Part shown: positions 23,701 through 30,563 of the stretch, one piece after another
Layout of the letters: each line of letters opens with the position of its first letter
How positions within the stretch are numbered: position 1 is the first letter of the stretch
Notes under the pieces: model-generated
What the model was told of the DNA's origin: nothing
The model's input: the letters and a program-made list of their open reading frames with translations, nothing else
The model's database searches: none
NCBI GenBank assembly: GCA_958436045.1
Contig: CAUBIP010000012.1
Coordinates: 1 to 30,583 of the forward strand
Direction of reading: 5' to 3'
DNA from: an uncultured Oscillospiraceae bacterium
Lineage (GTDB): Bacteria > Bacillota > Clostridia > Oscillospirales > Oscillospiraceae
Length of the DNA stretch: 30,583 bases
Made by a program: the position numbers and the translations under genes

Positions 23701-23735
23701 CTTTTGCCTGATGGAGCCAGTTTAACAGGCAAAAG
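23701..23735 (-). promoter_or_regulatory. Hairpin touching the ABC gene's ribosome site
   Basis: A 10-bp inverted repeat (CTTTTGCCTG at 23701-23710, complement at 23726-23735) lies between the response regulator and the ABC gene. On the minus-strand mRNA its 3' arm ends in AAAAG, the first bases of the AAAAGGAGG ribosome site. It may limit translation of the ATPase. A smaller hairpin (23743-23748 with 23756-23761) follows the regulator's stop. Confidence 0.55.
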
Positions 23736-23770
23736 TCAAGCAGACGGTCAAGAAAACCGTCAAGCTTTTG

Positions 23771-24433
23771 TCAAAGTTTCAGCCGGAAGCCGATGCCCCA
23801 GACGGCTTCGATGCAGTCGCGGCCAATCTGACTTGCCAGCTTGCGGCGCAGATTGCTGATATGCTGCCGGAGGGAGCGCTCGGTGCAGTCCGGCGTATCG
23901 GCGCTGATACGGTCGAGCAGCACGGAGCGGGCCAGGACCTGGCCGGGGTTCTGCAGCAGCAGCTTTAGAATCGCGTATTCCGTCCGCGTCAGCGCCACCG
24001 GCGCGCCGTCTGCCGTCACGGCGTGGGAGGCGGTATCCAGCCGCAGCGGGCCGCAGGTGTAGACAGCACCCAGCGGCGCGCCCTGCCGCTCCCGCAGCCG
24101 CACGGCGACGCGGGCCAGCAGCTCCTTGGTATCAAAGGGCTTGGTGAGATAGTCCGCAGCGCCGCCCAGCAGGAGGGAGACCTTGTCCGCCACCGCTGCC
24201 TTGGCGCTGACGACGATTACGGGGATGCCTGCAAGCTGCGGCAGGATCGCCTCGCCGGACAGGCCCGGCAGCATCAGGTCCAGTAGGATCAGGTCCGGCT
24301 GCTGCTCCTTCAGAAGCAGCAGCGCCTCCGTCCCGGCGTAGGCCCGGAGGGTCCGGTAGCCGGCGCGGGTGAGGACCTCTTGCTCAAGATCGCCGATGGT
24401 CTCGTCGTCGTCAATGATCAGGATCGTCTGCAT
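23771..24433 (-). CDS. OmpR-family response regulator
   Basis: The 220-residue protein has a receiver domain with acidic pocket D8-D10, phospho-acceptor D52 in LILLDLMLPG, S76 and K98 in LTKPF. A winged-helix DNA-binding domain (about 125-220, with RSVLLDRISADTP and IEAVWGIGFRL) follows. It is the usual partner of a sensor kinase, but no kinase gene is adjacent. Its promoter is strong (24476-24503). Placement before a BcrA-type ATPase on the same strand suggests control of antimicrobial-peptide export. Confidence 0.92.
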   Translation of the reverse strand: MQTILIIDDDETIGDLEQEVLTRAGYRTLRAYAGTEALLLLKEQQPDLILLDLMLPGLSGEAILPQLAGIPVIVVSAKAAVADKVSLLLGGAADYLTKPFDTKELLARVAVRLRERQGAPLGAVYTCGPLRLDTASHAVTADGAPVALTRTEYAILKLLLQNPGQVLARSVLLDRISADTPDCTERSLRQHISNLRRKLASQIGRDCIEAVWGIGFRLKL

Positions 24434-24475
24434 GGGCCGCCACCGCCTTTCTTCTTACTTTCTTGCTTAAAAATT

Positions 24476-24503
24476 ATTATACGGGCGGCGCGCAGAATGT
24501 CAA
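24476..24503 (-). promoter_or_regulatory. Promoter of the response regulator-ABC unit
   Basis: On the minus strand TTGACA (plus 24498-24503), 16 bases, then TATAAT (plus 24476-24481). Both hexamers match consensus fully. Confidence 0.82.
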
Positions 24504-24541
24504 GGGGCGCAGGGGCGCGGCGAAATTTGCCAGATTTGCCG

Positions 24542-24570
24542 TTGCGCGGGGCGGCGCGGGCCGGTATAAT
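24542..24570 (+). promoter_or_regulatory. Promoter of the FmdE-like gene
   Basis: TTGCGC (24542-24547) and TATAAT (24565-24570) are 17 bases apart. It is divergent from the response-regulator promoter in the same 190-base gap. Confidence 0.7.
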
Positions 24571-24625
24571 AGAGGAGAAGCTTGGTAAAATGGCGCGGCG
24601 CGCCCCGGAGAACAGGAGGAGCATC

Positions 24626-25153
24626 ATGCATGAGGCACTTTGGGAAAAATGTGTGGAATTTCACGGCCACGCCTGTGGCGGGCTGGCGCTGGGCTACCGG
24701 GCGGCGCTATACGCCGCGCAGCTGCTGGATGTGACGCCGGCAGAGGATGAGGAGCTGGTCTGCATCGCGGAAAATGACGCCTGCGGCGTCGATGCGATCC
24801 AGGTCGTGCTGCATTGCAGCGTCGGGAAGGGGAATCTGCTCTTTCACCTGACAGGGAAGCAGGCGTTTTCGTTTTACCGGCGGGATACCGGCGCGTCTGT
24901 TCGCCTGGTGGCCGGGGCGCGGCCCAAGGGGCTGACAAAGCAGGAGAGCCGGGCGTATTATCTGCAAAGTCCGGCGGCGGACCTCTTTGCCGTCGCGCCG
25001 GTCCGGCTGCCGCTGCCGGAGAAGGCGCAGAATTTTGAGAGCTACCCCTGCGCCGTCTGCGGGGAGCTGGTCGCCGCGCCGTGGATTCGCCTCCAGGATG
25101 GGCAAATGCGCTGCCTGGACTGCGCCGCGCCCTACCGGCGGCTGGATATTTGA
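24626..25153 (+). CDS. FmdE/FwdE-like protein with C-terminal zinc ribbon
   Basis: The 175-residue protein carries the FmdE domain, named after subunit E of formylmethanofuran dehydrogenase and also found in non-methanogens in proteins linked to molybdenum-enzyme or metal trafficking. The signature FHGHACGGLALGY (H13, H15, C17) is at the N-terminus, and a CGVDAIQVV segment follows. The last 25 residues are a treble-clef/zinc ribbon with two C-x2-C pairs (CAVC, CLDC). AGGAGG lies 7 to 8 bases before the ATG at 24626. No formylmethanofuran or molybdenum genes are nearby, so its partner is not shown by context. Confidence 0.88.
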   Translation: MHEALWEKCVEFHGHACGGLALGYRAALYAAQLLDVTPAEDEELVCIAENDACGVDAIQVVLHCSVGKGNLLFHLTGKQAFSFYRRDTGASVRLVAGARPKGLTKQESRAYYLQSPAADLFAVAPVRLPLPEKAQNFESYPCAVCGELVAAPWIRLQDGQMRCLDCAAPYRRLDI

Positions 25154-25273
25154 CCGGCTTTTTCAAAATTTGCGCGAAAAAAGCAGAATAACGCCGCCGC
25201 GCCGGGGCAACACTAAGGATAAAGCCGCCTGGGGGCGGAAAGCAAAAAAACTTGCGCCGGGGGGCGGGATTGC

Positions 25274-26131
25274 GTGAAAAAGAGAGCACTTGCGGTGCTG
25301 CTGGCACTGCTGCTGGCCTGCGCCGGGCCGGAATGCCAGGCTGCGGCGGCTCCAATGCAGGACTGCCCGCCTGCCGTGGCCCTGACGTTTGACGACGGCC
25401 CCAATGGGGCCTGTACGGAGGCGCTGCTGCGCCTGCTGGCAGAAAAAGACGTCCCGGCGACGTTTTTCCTCTGCGGCTATCGCATCGCCGAGCAGCCGGA
25501 CCTGGCGGCGGCCATTGCAGACGCCGGGCATGAGATTGGCCTGCACGGCTACAGCCACGAATATTTTACGAAAATGACCCCGGAGGCCCTGGCCCAGGAG
25601 CTTGCCCAGACAGCGGCGCTGCTGCAGGACGCCGGGGCCGGGGAGACGGCGCTGCTGCGCCCGCCCGGCGGCCTTGTGAGTGACGAGGTCCGGTGCCAGG
25701 CCGCGCAGGCGGGGCTGAGCCTGATTTTCTGGAACGTCGACCCGGAGGACTGGCGGGGCGGCCCGGCGCAGGCGACGGCGCAGCATGTGATTTCCCACGT
25801 GGCCCCCGGCGCCATCGTGCTGCTGCACGACCTGCAGGAGACGAGCGTGACGGCCGCGGGCCAGATCATCGACGCCCTGCAGGCCCAGGGCTATCAGTTC
25901 TTGACCGTCAGCCAGCTGGCGGCCTATTACGGCAAGGCGTTAACGCCGGGCGAGAGCTACCGCGCCTTTTCCCCGCCGGAGCCCCATGCGGCCCGGCGGG
26001 ATAATTTTCGCGCTTTTGCGCGGTTTTTCTTGCAATGCGGCGGGGAATCGGCTATAATTATACTAGCAACTGCCGCCATTTTGCGGCGATATAGAACGAT
26101 ATGCGCAACGACAGAACATAGGAGGCAATGA
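25274..26131 (+). CDS. Secreted polysaccharide deacetylase (NodB domain)
   Basis: The frame of 285 residues begins at a GTG and has a signal sequence (basic MKKR, then about 12 hydrophobic residues; LLAC could be a weak lipobox). The NodB fold shows TFDDGP with D40 and D41, metal-binding H91 and H95 in HGYSH, RPPGG near 130 and the late LLHDL motif. It removes acetyl groups from cell-wall sugars or similar polymers. The last 50 residues are abnormal. A terminator (26009-26030) and the next promoter (26030-26058) lie inside the frame. The next frame has a TAA at 26002-26004 just before the terminator, so a one-base indel near the 3' end is likely. No clear ribosome site precedes the GTG. Confidence 0.85.
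   Translation: MKKRALAVLLALLLACAGPECQAAAAPMQDCPPAVALTFDDGPNGACTEALLRLLAEKDVPATFFLCGYRIAEQPDLAAAIADAGHEIGLHGYSHEYFTKMTPEALAQELAQTAALLQDAGAGETALLRPPGGLVSDEVRCQAAQAGLSLIFWNVDPEDWRGGPAQATAQHVISHVAPGAIVLLHDLQETSVTAAGQIIDALQAQGYQFLTVSQLAAYYGKALTPGESYRAFSPPEPHAARRDNFRAFARFFLQCGGESAIIILATAAILRRYRTICATTEHRRQ
26009..26030 (+). terminator. Intrinsic terminator inside the deacetylase frame
   Basis: CGCGC/GCGCG stem with a TTTT loop (26009-26022) is followed by GTTTTTCTT. It begins 5 bases after the TAA of the alternative frame, the usual distance for a gene end. Confidence 0.75.
26030..26058 (+). promoter_or_regulatory. Promoter of the GuaA paralogue
   Basis: TTGCAA (26030-26035), 17 bases, TATAAT (26053-26058). 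The predicted start near 26065 gives a leader of about 70 nt with a small GCCGC/GCGGC hairpin. Confidence 0.82.
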
Positions 26132-26134
26132 ACA

Positions 26135-27424
26135 ATGAAGCAGGATATGATCGTCATTCTCGACCTGGGCAGTGATGAAAACCCCAGACTCGCGAGAGAA
26201 ATCCGCGCCCTGGGCGTCTACAGTGAGATCCATCCCCATGATATTACGCTGCAGCAGCTGCAGGCGCTGCCCAATGTCAAGGGCGTCATTCTGAACGGCG
26301 GTGTGAACCGTGTGGTGGACGGCGTCTCCATCGACGTCAGCCAGGAGATTTATGACTGCGGCCTGCCGGTGCATCTGGCCGATCATAAGGGTGCGTCCGC
26401 CTGGCCCGCCGATGAAGCGGCCCGCAAGCAGGCTATCTCTGATTTCATCTTCGGCGTTTGCCATGCCGAGGCCAACTGGAATATGGAGAATTTCATTGCT
26501 GACCAGATCGACCTCATCCGGGAGCAGGTGGGGGATAAGAAGGTCCTGCTGGCCCTGTCCGGCGGCGTGGATTCCTCTGTCGTTGCGGCGCTGCTCATCC
26601 GCGCCGTCGGCAAGCAGCTGACCTGCGTACATGTCAACCACGGTCTGCTGCGCAAGGGCGAGCCGGAGCAGGTCATCCGCGTCTTCCGGGATGAGATGGA
26701 TGCTAATCTGATTTATGTCGACGCCGTTGACCGCTTCCTGGATAAGCTGGCGGGCGTCAGCGACCCGGAGCAGAAGCGTAAGATCATCGGCGGCGAGTTT
26801 ATCCGCGTCTTTGAAGAAGAGGCCCGCAAGCTCGACGGCATCGAATTCCTGGGCCAGGGCACGATTTATCCGGATATCATCGAGTCCGGCACGAAGACGG
26901 TCAAGGCCGTCAAGTCGCATCACAACGTCGGCGGCCTGCCGGAGGACCTGCAGTTTGCCCTGGTCGAGCCGCTGAAGATGCTGTTTAAGGACGAAGTCCG
27001 CGCCTGCGGCAAGGCCCTGGGCCTGCCGGACAGCATGGTCTACCGGCAGCCGTTCCCCGGCCCCGGCCTGGGCGTGCGCTGCCTCGGTGCCATCACCCGC
27101 GACCGCCTGGAGGCGCTGCGGGAGGCCGACGCCATTCTGCGGGAGGAGTTTGCCAACGCCGGTCTTGCCGGGAAGGTCTGGCAGTACTTCACCGTTGTGC
27201 CCGATTTCAAATCCGTCGGCGTGCGGGACAATGCCCGGACCTTTGCCTGGCCGGTCATCCTCCGCGCTGTGAACACCGTCGACGCCATGACGGCGACCAT
27301 CGAGGAGATCCCCTACGCCATCCTGCATAAGATCACCGCCCGCATCACAAACGAAGTCCCCGGCGTCAACCGCGTCCTCTACGACCTCACCCCGAAGCCC
27401 TGCGGTACGATCGAATGGGAGTAA
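26135..27424 (+). CDS. GMP-synthetase paralogue lacking a functional glutaminase domain
   Basis: This 429-residue protein aligns with guaA over the synthetase half: P-loop SGGVDSS at 142-148, GGEFIRVFEEEA, IYPDIIESG, RQPFPGPGLGV and the TIEWE end. The N-terminal part is only about 140 residues against 223 in the complete guaA. It keeps the first strand (DLGS for DFGGQ) and ILNGGVNRVVDG. It has PVHLADHKG where the nucleophile GICYGCQ should be and no HPE. It cannot use glutamine itself, so ammonia-dependent synthesis, a separate glutaminase partner or a changed acceptor are the options. GGAGG lies 9 bases before the ATG and it has its own promoter. Intact frame and motifs argue against a pseudogene. 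Substrate unproven. Confidence 0.85.
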   Translation: MKQDMIVILDLGSDENPRLAREIRALGVYSEIHPHDITLQQLQALPNVKGVILNGGVNRVVDGVSIDVSQEIYDCGLPVHLADHKGASAWPADEAARKQAISDFIFGVCHAEANWNMENFIADQIDLIREQVGDKKVLLALSGGVDSSVVAALLIRAVGKQLTCVHVNHGLLRKGEPEQVIRVFRDEMDANLIYVDAVDRFLDKLAGVSDPEQKRKIIGGEFIRVFEEEARKLDGIEFLGQGTIYPDIIESGTKTVKAVKSHHNVGGLPEDLQFALVEPLKMLFKDEVRACGKALGLPDSMVYRQPFPGPGLGVRCLGAITRDRLEALREADAILREEFANAGLAGKVWQYFTVVPDFKSVGVRDNARTFAWPVILRAVNTVDAMTATIEEIPYAILHKITARITNEVPGVNRVLYDLTPKPCGTIEWE

Positions 27425-27463
27425 ACCGAGAATAACCCGAAAAATTAACCGGAAATAAACCGG
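27422..27463 (+). repeat. Degenerate 11- to 13-nt tandem units after the GuaA paralogue
   Basis: Four units of the form A-ACCG-(A-rich) follow the stop codon: AACCGAGAATA, ACCCGAAAAATTA, ACCGGAAATAA, ACCGGG. They are imperfect and may be slippage products or a protein-binding array. A hairpin with an 8-bp stem (27485-27492 with 27506-27513) follows without a T-run. Confidence 0.35.
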
Positions 27464-27473
27464 GCGCTATCAT
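27445..27473 (+). promoter_or_regulatory. Candidate promoter of the MATE gene
   Basis: TTAACC (27445-27450) and TATCAT (27468-27473) are 17 bases apart. The hairpin at 27485-27513 would lie in its leader. Confidence 0.5.
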
Positions 27474-27533
27474 AACGAAAGCCGAGAACCGCGCCTGTTT
27501 GGGGGGCGGTTCTTGTGTAGGTAGAGAGAAGAA

Positions 27534-28916
27534 ATGAAACGGATCACACGGATGACGCGGACGACGCGGGATATGACCCATGGGAGGCCTTGGCGGCTGA
27601 TTATGGGGTTTGCGCTGCCGGTGCTGCTGAGCCAGATCTTTCAGCAGCTTTATAATACGGCAGATACGCTCATTGTCGGGCAGTATTTGGGCGACGAGGC
27701 GCTGGCTGCCGTCAGCTCGTCCGGCCCGCTGATCTTCCTGCTCGTCAGCTTCTTCGAGGGCTTAACACTGGGCGCGGGGGTGGTAATCTCCAACTGCTTC
27801 GGCGCGAAGGACACGACGCGGGTGGAGCGGGCCATCCATACGAATATCCTGGTCAGCTTTCTCGGCGGCCTGGTGCTTACCGTTGTTGGTATTTGGCTGA
27901 CGCCCCATATCCTCCGCTGGATGGATACGGACCCGGAGGTACTGCCGGAGGCCATTGACTATTTCCGCTATTACTTCGCCGGGATTCTTGCAGTTGTTGT
28001 CTACAACGATTGCAAGGGCATTATGAACGCCCTGGGTGACAGCCGCAGGCCGCTGTATTATCTGCTGCTCTCCTCGGCAATCAATATCGTGCTGGACCTG
28101 CTGTTTATCGGCGGCTTCGGTTGGGGCGTCTGGTCCGCCGCCGTCGCGACAACAATCTCACAGGCCATCAGCATGGTCCTCTGCCTGGTGCATCTTTCCA
28201 GCCGCCGGGCGGCCTTCCCACTGCACTGGAGCAAGTTCCGCATCGACCGGGAGATGCTTAGCAGGATCGTCCGCAACGGCATTCCCTCCGGCGTCCAGTA
28301 TTCGGTCATCAGCTTGGCCAATGTCATCGTACAGGCCAATATCAATACCTTTGGCAAGATTTCTATGGCTGCCTGCGGGACGTATTCCAAGCTGGAGGGC
28401 TTTGCCTTTCTGCCAATCACCAGCTTTACCATGGCGCTGACAACCTACACCAGCCAAAATCTCGGCGCCCGGGCCTATGATCGGGCGAAGAAGGGGGCCA
28501 GGTTCGGCGTTTTAAGCGCGGTCATTTTGGCGGAGCTGATCGGGCTTGCGCTGTATTTGCTGATTCCGCAGCTGGCGGCGCTGTTCAGCGATACGCCGGA
28601 GGTCATCCGCCTTGCAACCCGACAGGCCAGGACAATTGCACCGTTTTACTGCCTGCTCGCGTTCTCCCACGCCGTTGCGTCGGTCTGCCGCGGCGCAGGG
28701 AAAGCCTTTGTGCCGATGCTTGTGATGCTGGCCATCTGGTGCGTGCTGCGCATCGGCTATATCACCCTAGTGATGAGAATTACCCATGAGCTCCGGTTTA
28801 TCTACTATGCCTACCCTTTGACCTGGGCAATCAGCTCGGTGATTTTCTTCCTCTATTATCACTTCTCCGACTGGGTCCACGGCTTTGAAAAGCCGCTGCG
28901 ACTTTCGGTGGAATGA
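27534..28916 (+). CDS. MATE-family multidrug/Na+ antiporter
   Basis: The 460-residue membrane protein exports organic cations or drugs in exchange for Na+ or H+. Twelve hydrophobic segments are arranged in two halves of about 220 residues. The first half opens with FALPVLLSQIFQQLYNTADTLIVG, cut here to its family mark QIFQQLYNTADT, and the second with NGIPSGVQYSV. This is the DinF/NorM-like type common in clostridia. The N-terminus is basic, rich in threonine/arginine. An AGAGAAG ribosome site precedes the ATG. The gene is monocistronic and ends in a bidirectional terminator. The substrate cannot be told from sequence. Confidence 0.92.
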   Translation: MKRITRMTRTTRDMTHGRPWRLIMGFALPVLLSQIFQQLYNTADTLIVGQYLGDEALAAVSSSGPLIFLLVSFFEGLTLGAGVVISNCFGAKDTTRVERAIHTNILVSFLGGLVLTVVGIWLTPHILRWMDTDPEVLPEAIDYFRYYFAGILAVVVYNDCKGIMNALGDSRRPLYYLLLSSAINIVLDLLFIGGFGWGVWSAAVATTISQAISMVLCLVHLSSRRAAFPLHWSKFRIDREMLSRIVRNGIPSGVQYSVISLANVIVQANINTFGKISMAACGTYSKLEGFAFLPITSFTMALTTYTSQNLGARAYDRAKKGARFGVLSAVILAELIGLALYLLIPQLAALFSDTPEVIRLATRQARTIAPFYCLLAFSHAVASVCRGAGKAFVPMLVMLAIWCVLRIGYITLVMRITHELRFIYYAYPLTWAISSVIFFLYYHFSDWVHGFEKPLRLSVE

Positions 28917-28932
28917 AGCTTTGCCCGAAATA

Positions 28933-28968
28933 AAAACCCACTGCCGCAGCTGCGCGGCAGTGGGTTTT
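28933..28968. terminator. Bidirectional terminator between MATE and TSCPD genes
   Basis: A 15-bp perfect stem (28933-28947 with 28954-28968) with a 6-nt loop begins with AAAA and ends with TTTT, so both strands get a T-run. It serves the convergent MATE and TSCPD genes. Confidence 0.93.
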
Positions 28969-28995
28969 CCTGTGTAGGGAGATCAGGTAGGGAGA

Positions 28996-29247
28996 TTAGC
29001 CGTTCTGCTTGGCCTTGATCAGGGCGCGGGCCAGCTGGTCGGGGCAGGAGGTCGGGCGCATCCCGCAGCGGATGCCCTGCAGACGCTCAATCAGAACGTC
29101 GATGGGCATGCCCTCGGCGAGCTTGGCGACACCCTGGGTGTTACCATTGCAGCCGCCGGTGAATTTGACATTGGTCACGATGCCGTCGTTGAGATCAAAG
29201 GCGACCTGAGAGGAACAGACGCCGGTGTTGGGGAATTGATATCGCAT
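28996..29247 (-). CDS. TSCPD-domain protein (TIGR03905-like)
   Basis: This 83-residue protein is the free-standing form of the domain also found at the C-terminus of some class II ribonucleotide reductases. The eponymous TSCPD motif is at residues 66-70, and cysteines C11, C33, C61 and C68 suggest metal or Fe-S binding. AAAGGAG precedes the ATG. It lies 40 bases downstream of the YbaK gene on the same strand and may be cotranscribed with it. The biochemical role of the lone domain is not established. Confidence 0.9.
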   Translation of the reverse strand: MRYQFPNTGVCSSQVAFDLNDGIVTNVKFTGGCNGNTQGVAKLAEGMPIDVLIERLQGIRCGMRPTSCPDQLARALIKAKQNG

Positions 29248-29286
29248 GGTGAAAGACTCCTTTTCTATCCTATAGATTCGATTGAT

Positions 29287-29763
29287 TTATTCATGCTCCG
29301 TCAGATCGGCGGGGGTCATCGCGGCGGCGGTGAGCAGCGCCTGGGGGTCCAGCAGCAGCTGGGCGCCGCGCTTGCCGGCGGAGATACCGATCCGGTCGAA
29401 GGCCAGGGCAGAGGCATCGAGAAAGGCGGGGTAGTGCTTCTTCATCCCGATGGGGCTGCAGCCGCCGCGGACATAGCCCGTCACGCCCAGCAGCTCTTTT
29501 AATGGCAACATGGTGATCTTTTTATCGCCGCTGACCCGGGCGGCTTTTTTGAGGTCCAGGTTGGCGTCCACAGGGATGCAGAAGACCTGGATGCCCTGCC
29601 GTTCGCCGCGGGTGACCAGCGTCTTAAAAATCTGCGCCGGTGGCATTCCCAAGGCTTCGGCGGCGTGCAGACCGCTGAGGTCGGCTTCGTCGAAGGGGTA
29701 GGTCTGCAATTCATAGGGGACCTTGGCTTGGTCCAAAAGCCGCATGGCGTTTGTTTTTGTCAT
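29287..29763 (-). CDS. ybaK: YbaK/EbsC-family Cys-tRNA(Pro) deacylase
   Basis: The 158-residue protein hydrolyses Cys-tRNA(Pro), correcting ProRS mischarging. It shows the YbaK fold with IFKTLVTRG near residue 45, the conserved lysine of DKKITMLP-type strand, GYVRGGCSPIGMKK and the late FDRIGISAGKRGAQLLLDP block, all typical of the YbaK subgroup. The ATG at 29763 has AGAAGG upstream, and a promoter lies just before it; the frame is open a further 50 codons but that part overlaps the promoter. It is divergent from a second YbaK-domain gene. Confidence 0.92.
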   Translation of the reverse strand: MTKTNAMRLLDQAKVPYELQTYPFDEADLSGLHAAEALGMPPAQIFKTLVTRGERQGIQVFCIPVDANLDLKKAARVSGDKKITMLPLKELLGVTGYVRGGCSPIGMKKHYPAFLDASALAFDRIGISAGKRGAQLLLDPQALLTAAAMTPADLTEHE

Positions 29764-29796
29764 GATAGGGACCTTCTTTGCAGTAGCTTTGCGGCT

Positions 29797-29824
29797 ATTA
29801 TAGCAAAATTTTCGGCGCTTGCAA
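29797..29824 (-). promoter_or_regulatory. Promoter of the ybaK-TSCPD unit
   Basis: On the minus strand TTGCAA (plus 29819-29824), 16 bases, TATAAT (plus 29797-29802). It rules out the longer upstream frame as coding. Confidence 0.75.
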
Positions 29825-29854
29825 GTTGTATGACGAATCTTGCACGGCTGTTGG

Positions 29855-29883
29855 TTGTTTTTTGTTGCTGCGCGTGCTACAAT
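29855..29883 (+). promoter_or_regulatory. Promoter of the second YbaK-domain gene
   Basis: TTGTTT (29855-29860) and TACAAT (29878-29883) are 17 bases apart. It is divergent from the ybaK promoter. Confidence 0.6.
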
Positions 29884-29912
29884 GGGGAAAAATGGAAGAG
29901 GAGGAATACACA

Positions 29913-30392
29913 TTGTCGATCACAGCGGTGCGGGCGTATTTGGCGCCCTTTTCTTTGGCGCAGGCGGTTTTGGAATTTCCCGTCTCCAGTGCGACGGTGG
30001 AGCTGGCGGCCCAGGTGTTGGGGACGGCCCCGGCGCGGATTGCAAAATCCCTCTCGTTTTTGACAAAGGAGGGGCCGGTTCTGCTGGTGACGGCGGGGGA
30101 TGCCAAGGTGGATAACACCAAATATAAAGCGCTGTTTCATGAGAAGGCCCGGATGGTACCCTTTGACGAGGTAGAGGTGGTCATCGGCCACGCGGCGGGC
30201 GGTGTCTGCCCCTTTGCGGTGCGGCCAGAGGTGCGGGTCTATCTGGACTGCGCCCTGCAGCGGTTTGATACGGTCTACCCCGCCTGCGGCAGCGCCAACA
30301 GCGCCATCGCCCTCTCTCCGGCGCGTCTTGCTGAGGTGAGCCAGAATTTTCAAGGCTGGGTGGATGTTTGTAAAGCTTGGCAACAAGAATAA
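29913..30392 (+). CDS. YbaK/prolyl-tRNA-editing domain protein, second paralogue
   Basis: This 159-residue protein has the YbaK/aminoacyl-tRNA-editing fold but belongs to a different subgroup from its divergent neighbour: RIAKSLSFLTKEGPVLLVTAGD, here recognised by KSLSFLTKEGP, the lysine-rich DNTKYKALF, then VIGHAAGGVCPFAV and a late VYPACGSANSAI. The last two are typical of YbaK/ProX-like proteins that deacylate mischarged tRNA, often Ala-tRNA(Pro). AGGAGG lies 8 bases before a TTG codon at 29913, which I take as the start; an in-frame ATG at 29892 lies upstream of that site. The gene ends in a strong terminator. Confidence 0.85.
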   Translation: MSITAVRAYLAPFSLAQAVLEFPVSSATVELAAQVLGTAPARIAKSLSFLTKEGPVLLVTAGDAKVDNTKYKALFHEKARMVPFDEVEVVIGHAAGGVCPFAVRPEVRVYLDCALQRFDTVYPACGSANSAIALSPARLAEVSQNFQGWVDVCKAWQQE

Positions 30393-30394
30393 GC

Positions 30395-30428
30395 AAAATA
30401 GCGTTTCCCATGGGGAGACGCTATTTTT
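30395..30428 (+). terminator. Intrinsic terminator after the second YbaK gene
   Basis: AAAATAGCGT (30395-30404) pairs with ACGCTATTTT (30418-30427), and an inner TCCC/GGGA adds four pairs. The stem runs into TTTTTTG. It starts 2 bases after the stop codon. Confidence 0.92.
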
Positions 30429-30449
30429 TGTGGGGGAAATTTGCGAGAT

Positions 30450-30504
30450 TTAACGTAAATTTAATAAAAAATTGTCTTGCATTTTTACAAAGAGGGGGTA
30501 TGCT
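30450..30504 (+). promoter_or_regulatory. Pho-box-like direct repeats and -10 element
   Basis: Four hexamers recur at exact 11-base steps: TTAACG (30450), TTAATA (30461), TTGTCT (30472), TTTTAC (30483). A TATGCT -10 (30499-30504) follows the last by 10 bases. This is the layout of a PhoB/PhoP-activated promoter, in which the repeats take the place of the -35. Confidence 0.55.
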
Positions 30505-30563
30505 AAAGAAAAAGAGAAATTTGAGGAAAAACCGCCTGGATTGCGGAAAAAGGAGCGCGTACG

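Noticed and set aside
26135..27424. GuaA paralogue as a pseudogene
   Set aside because: The frame is intact, the synthetase motifs are conserved and it has promoter and ribosome site; only the glutaminase part is reduced.
27422..27463. CRISPR-like repeats
   Set aside because: The units are 11-13 nt, contiguous and degenerate, without spacers or cas genes.
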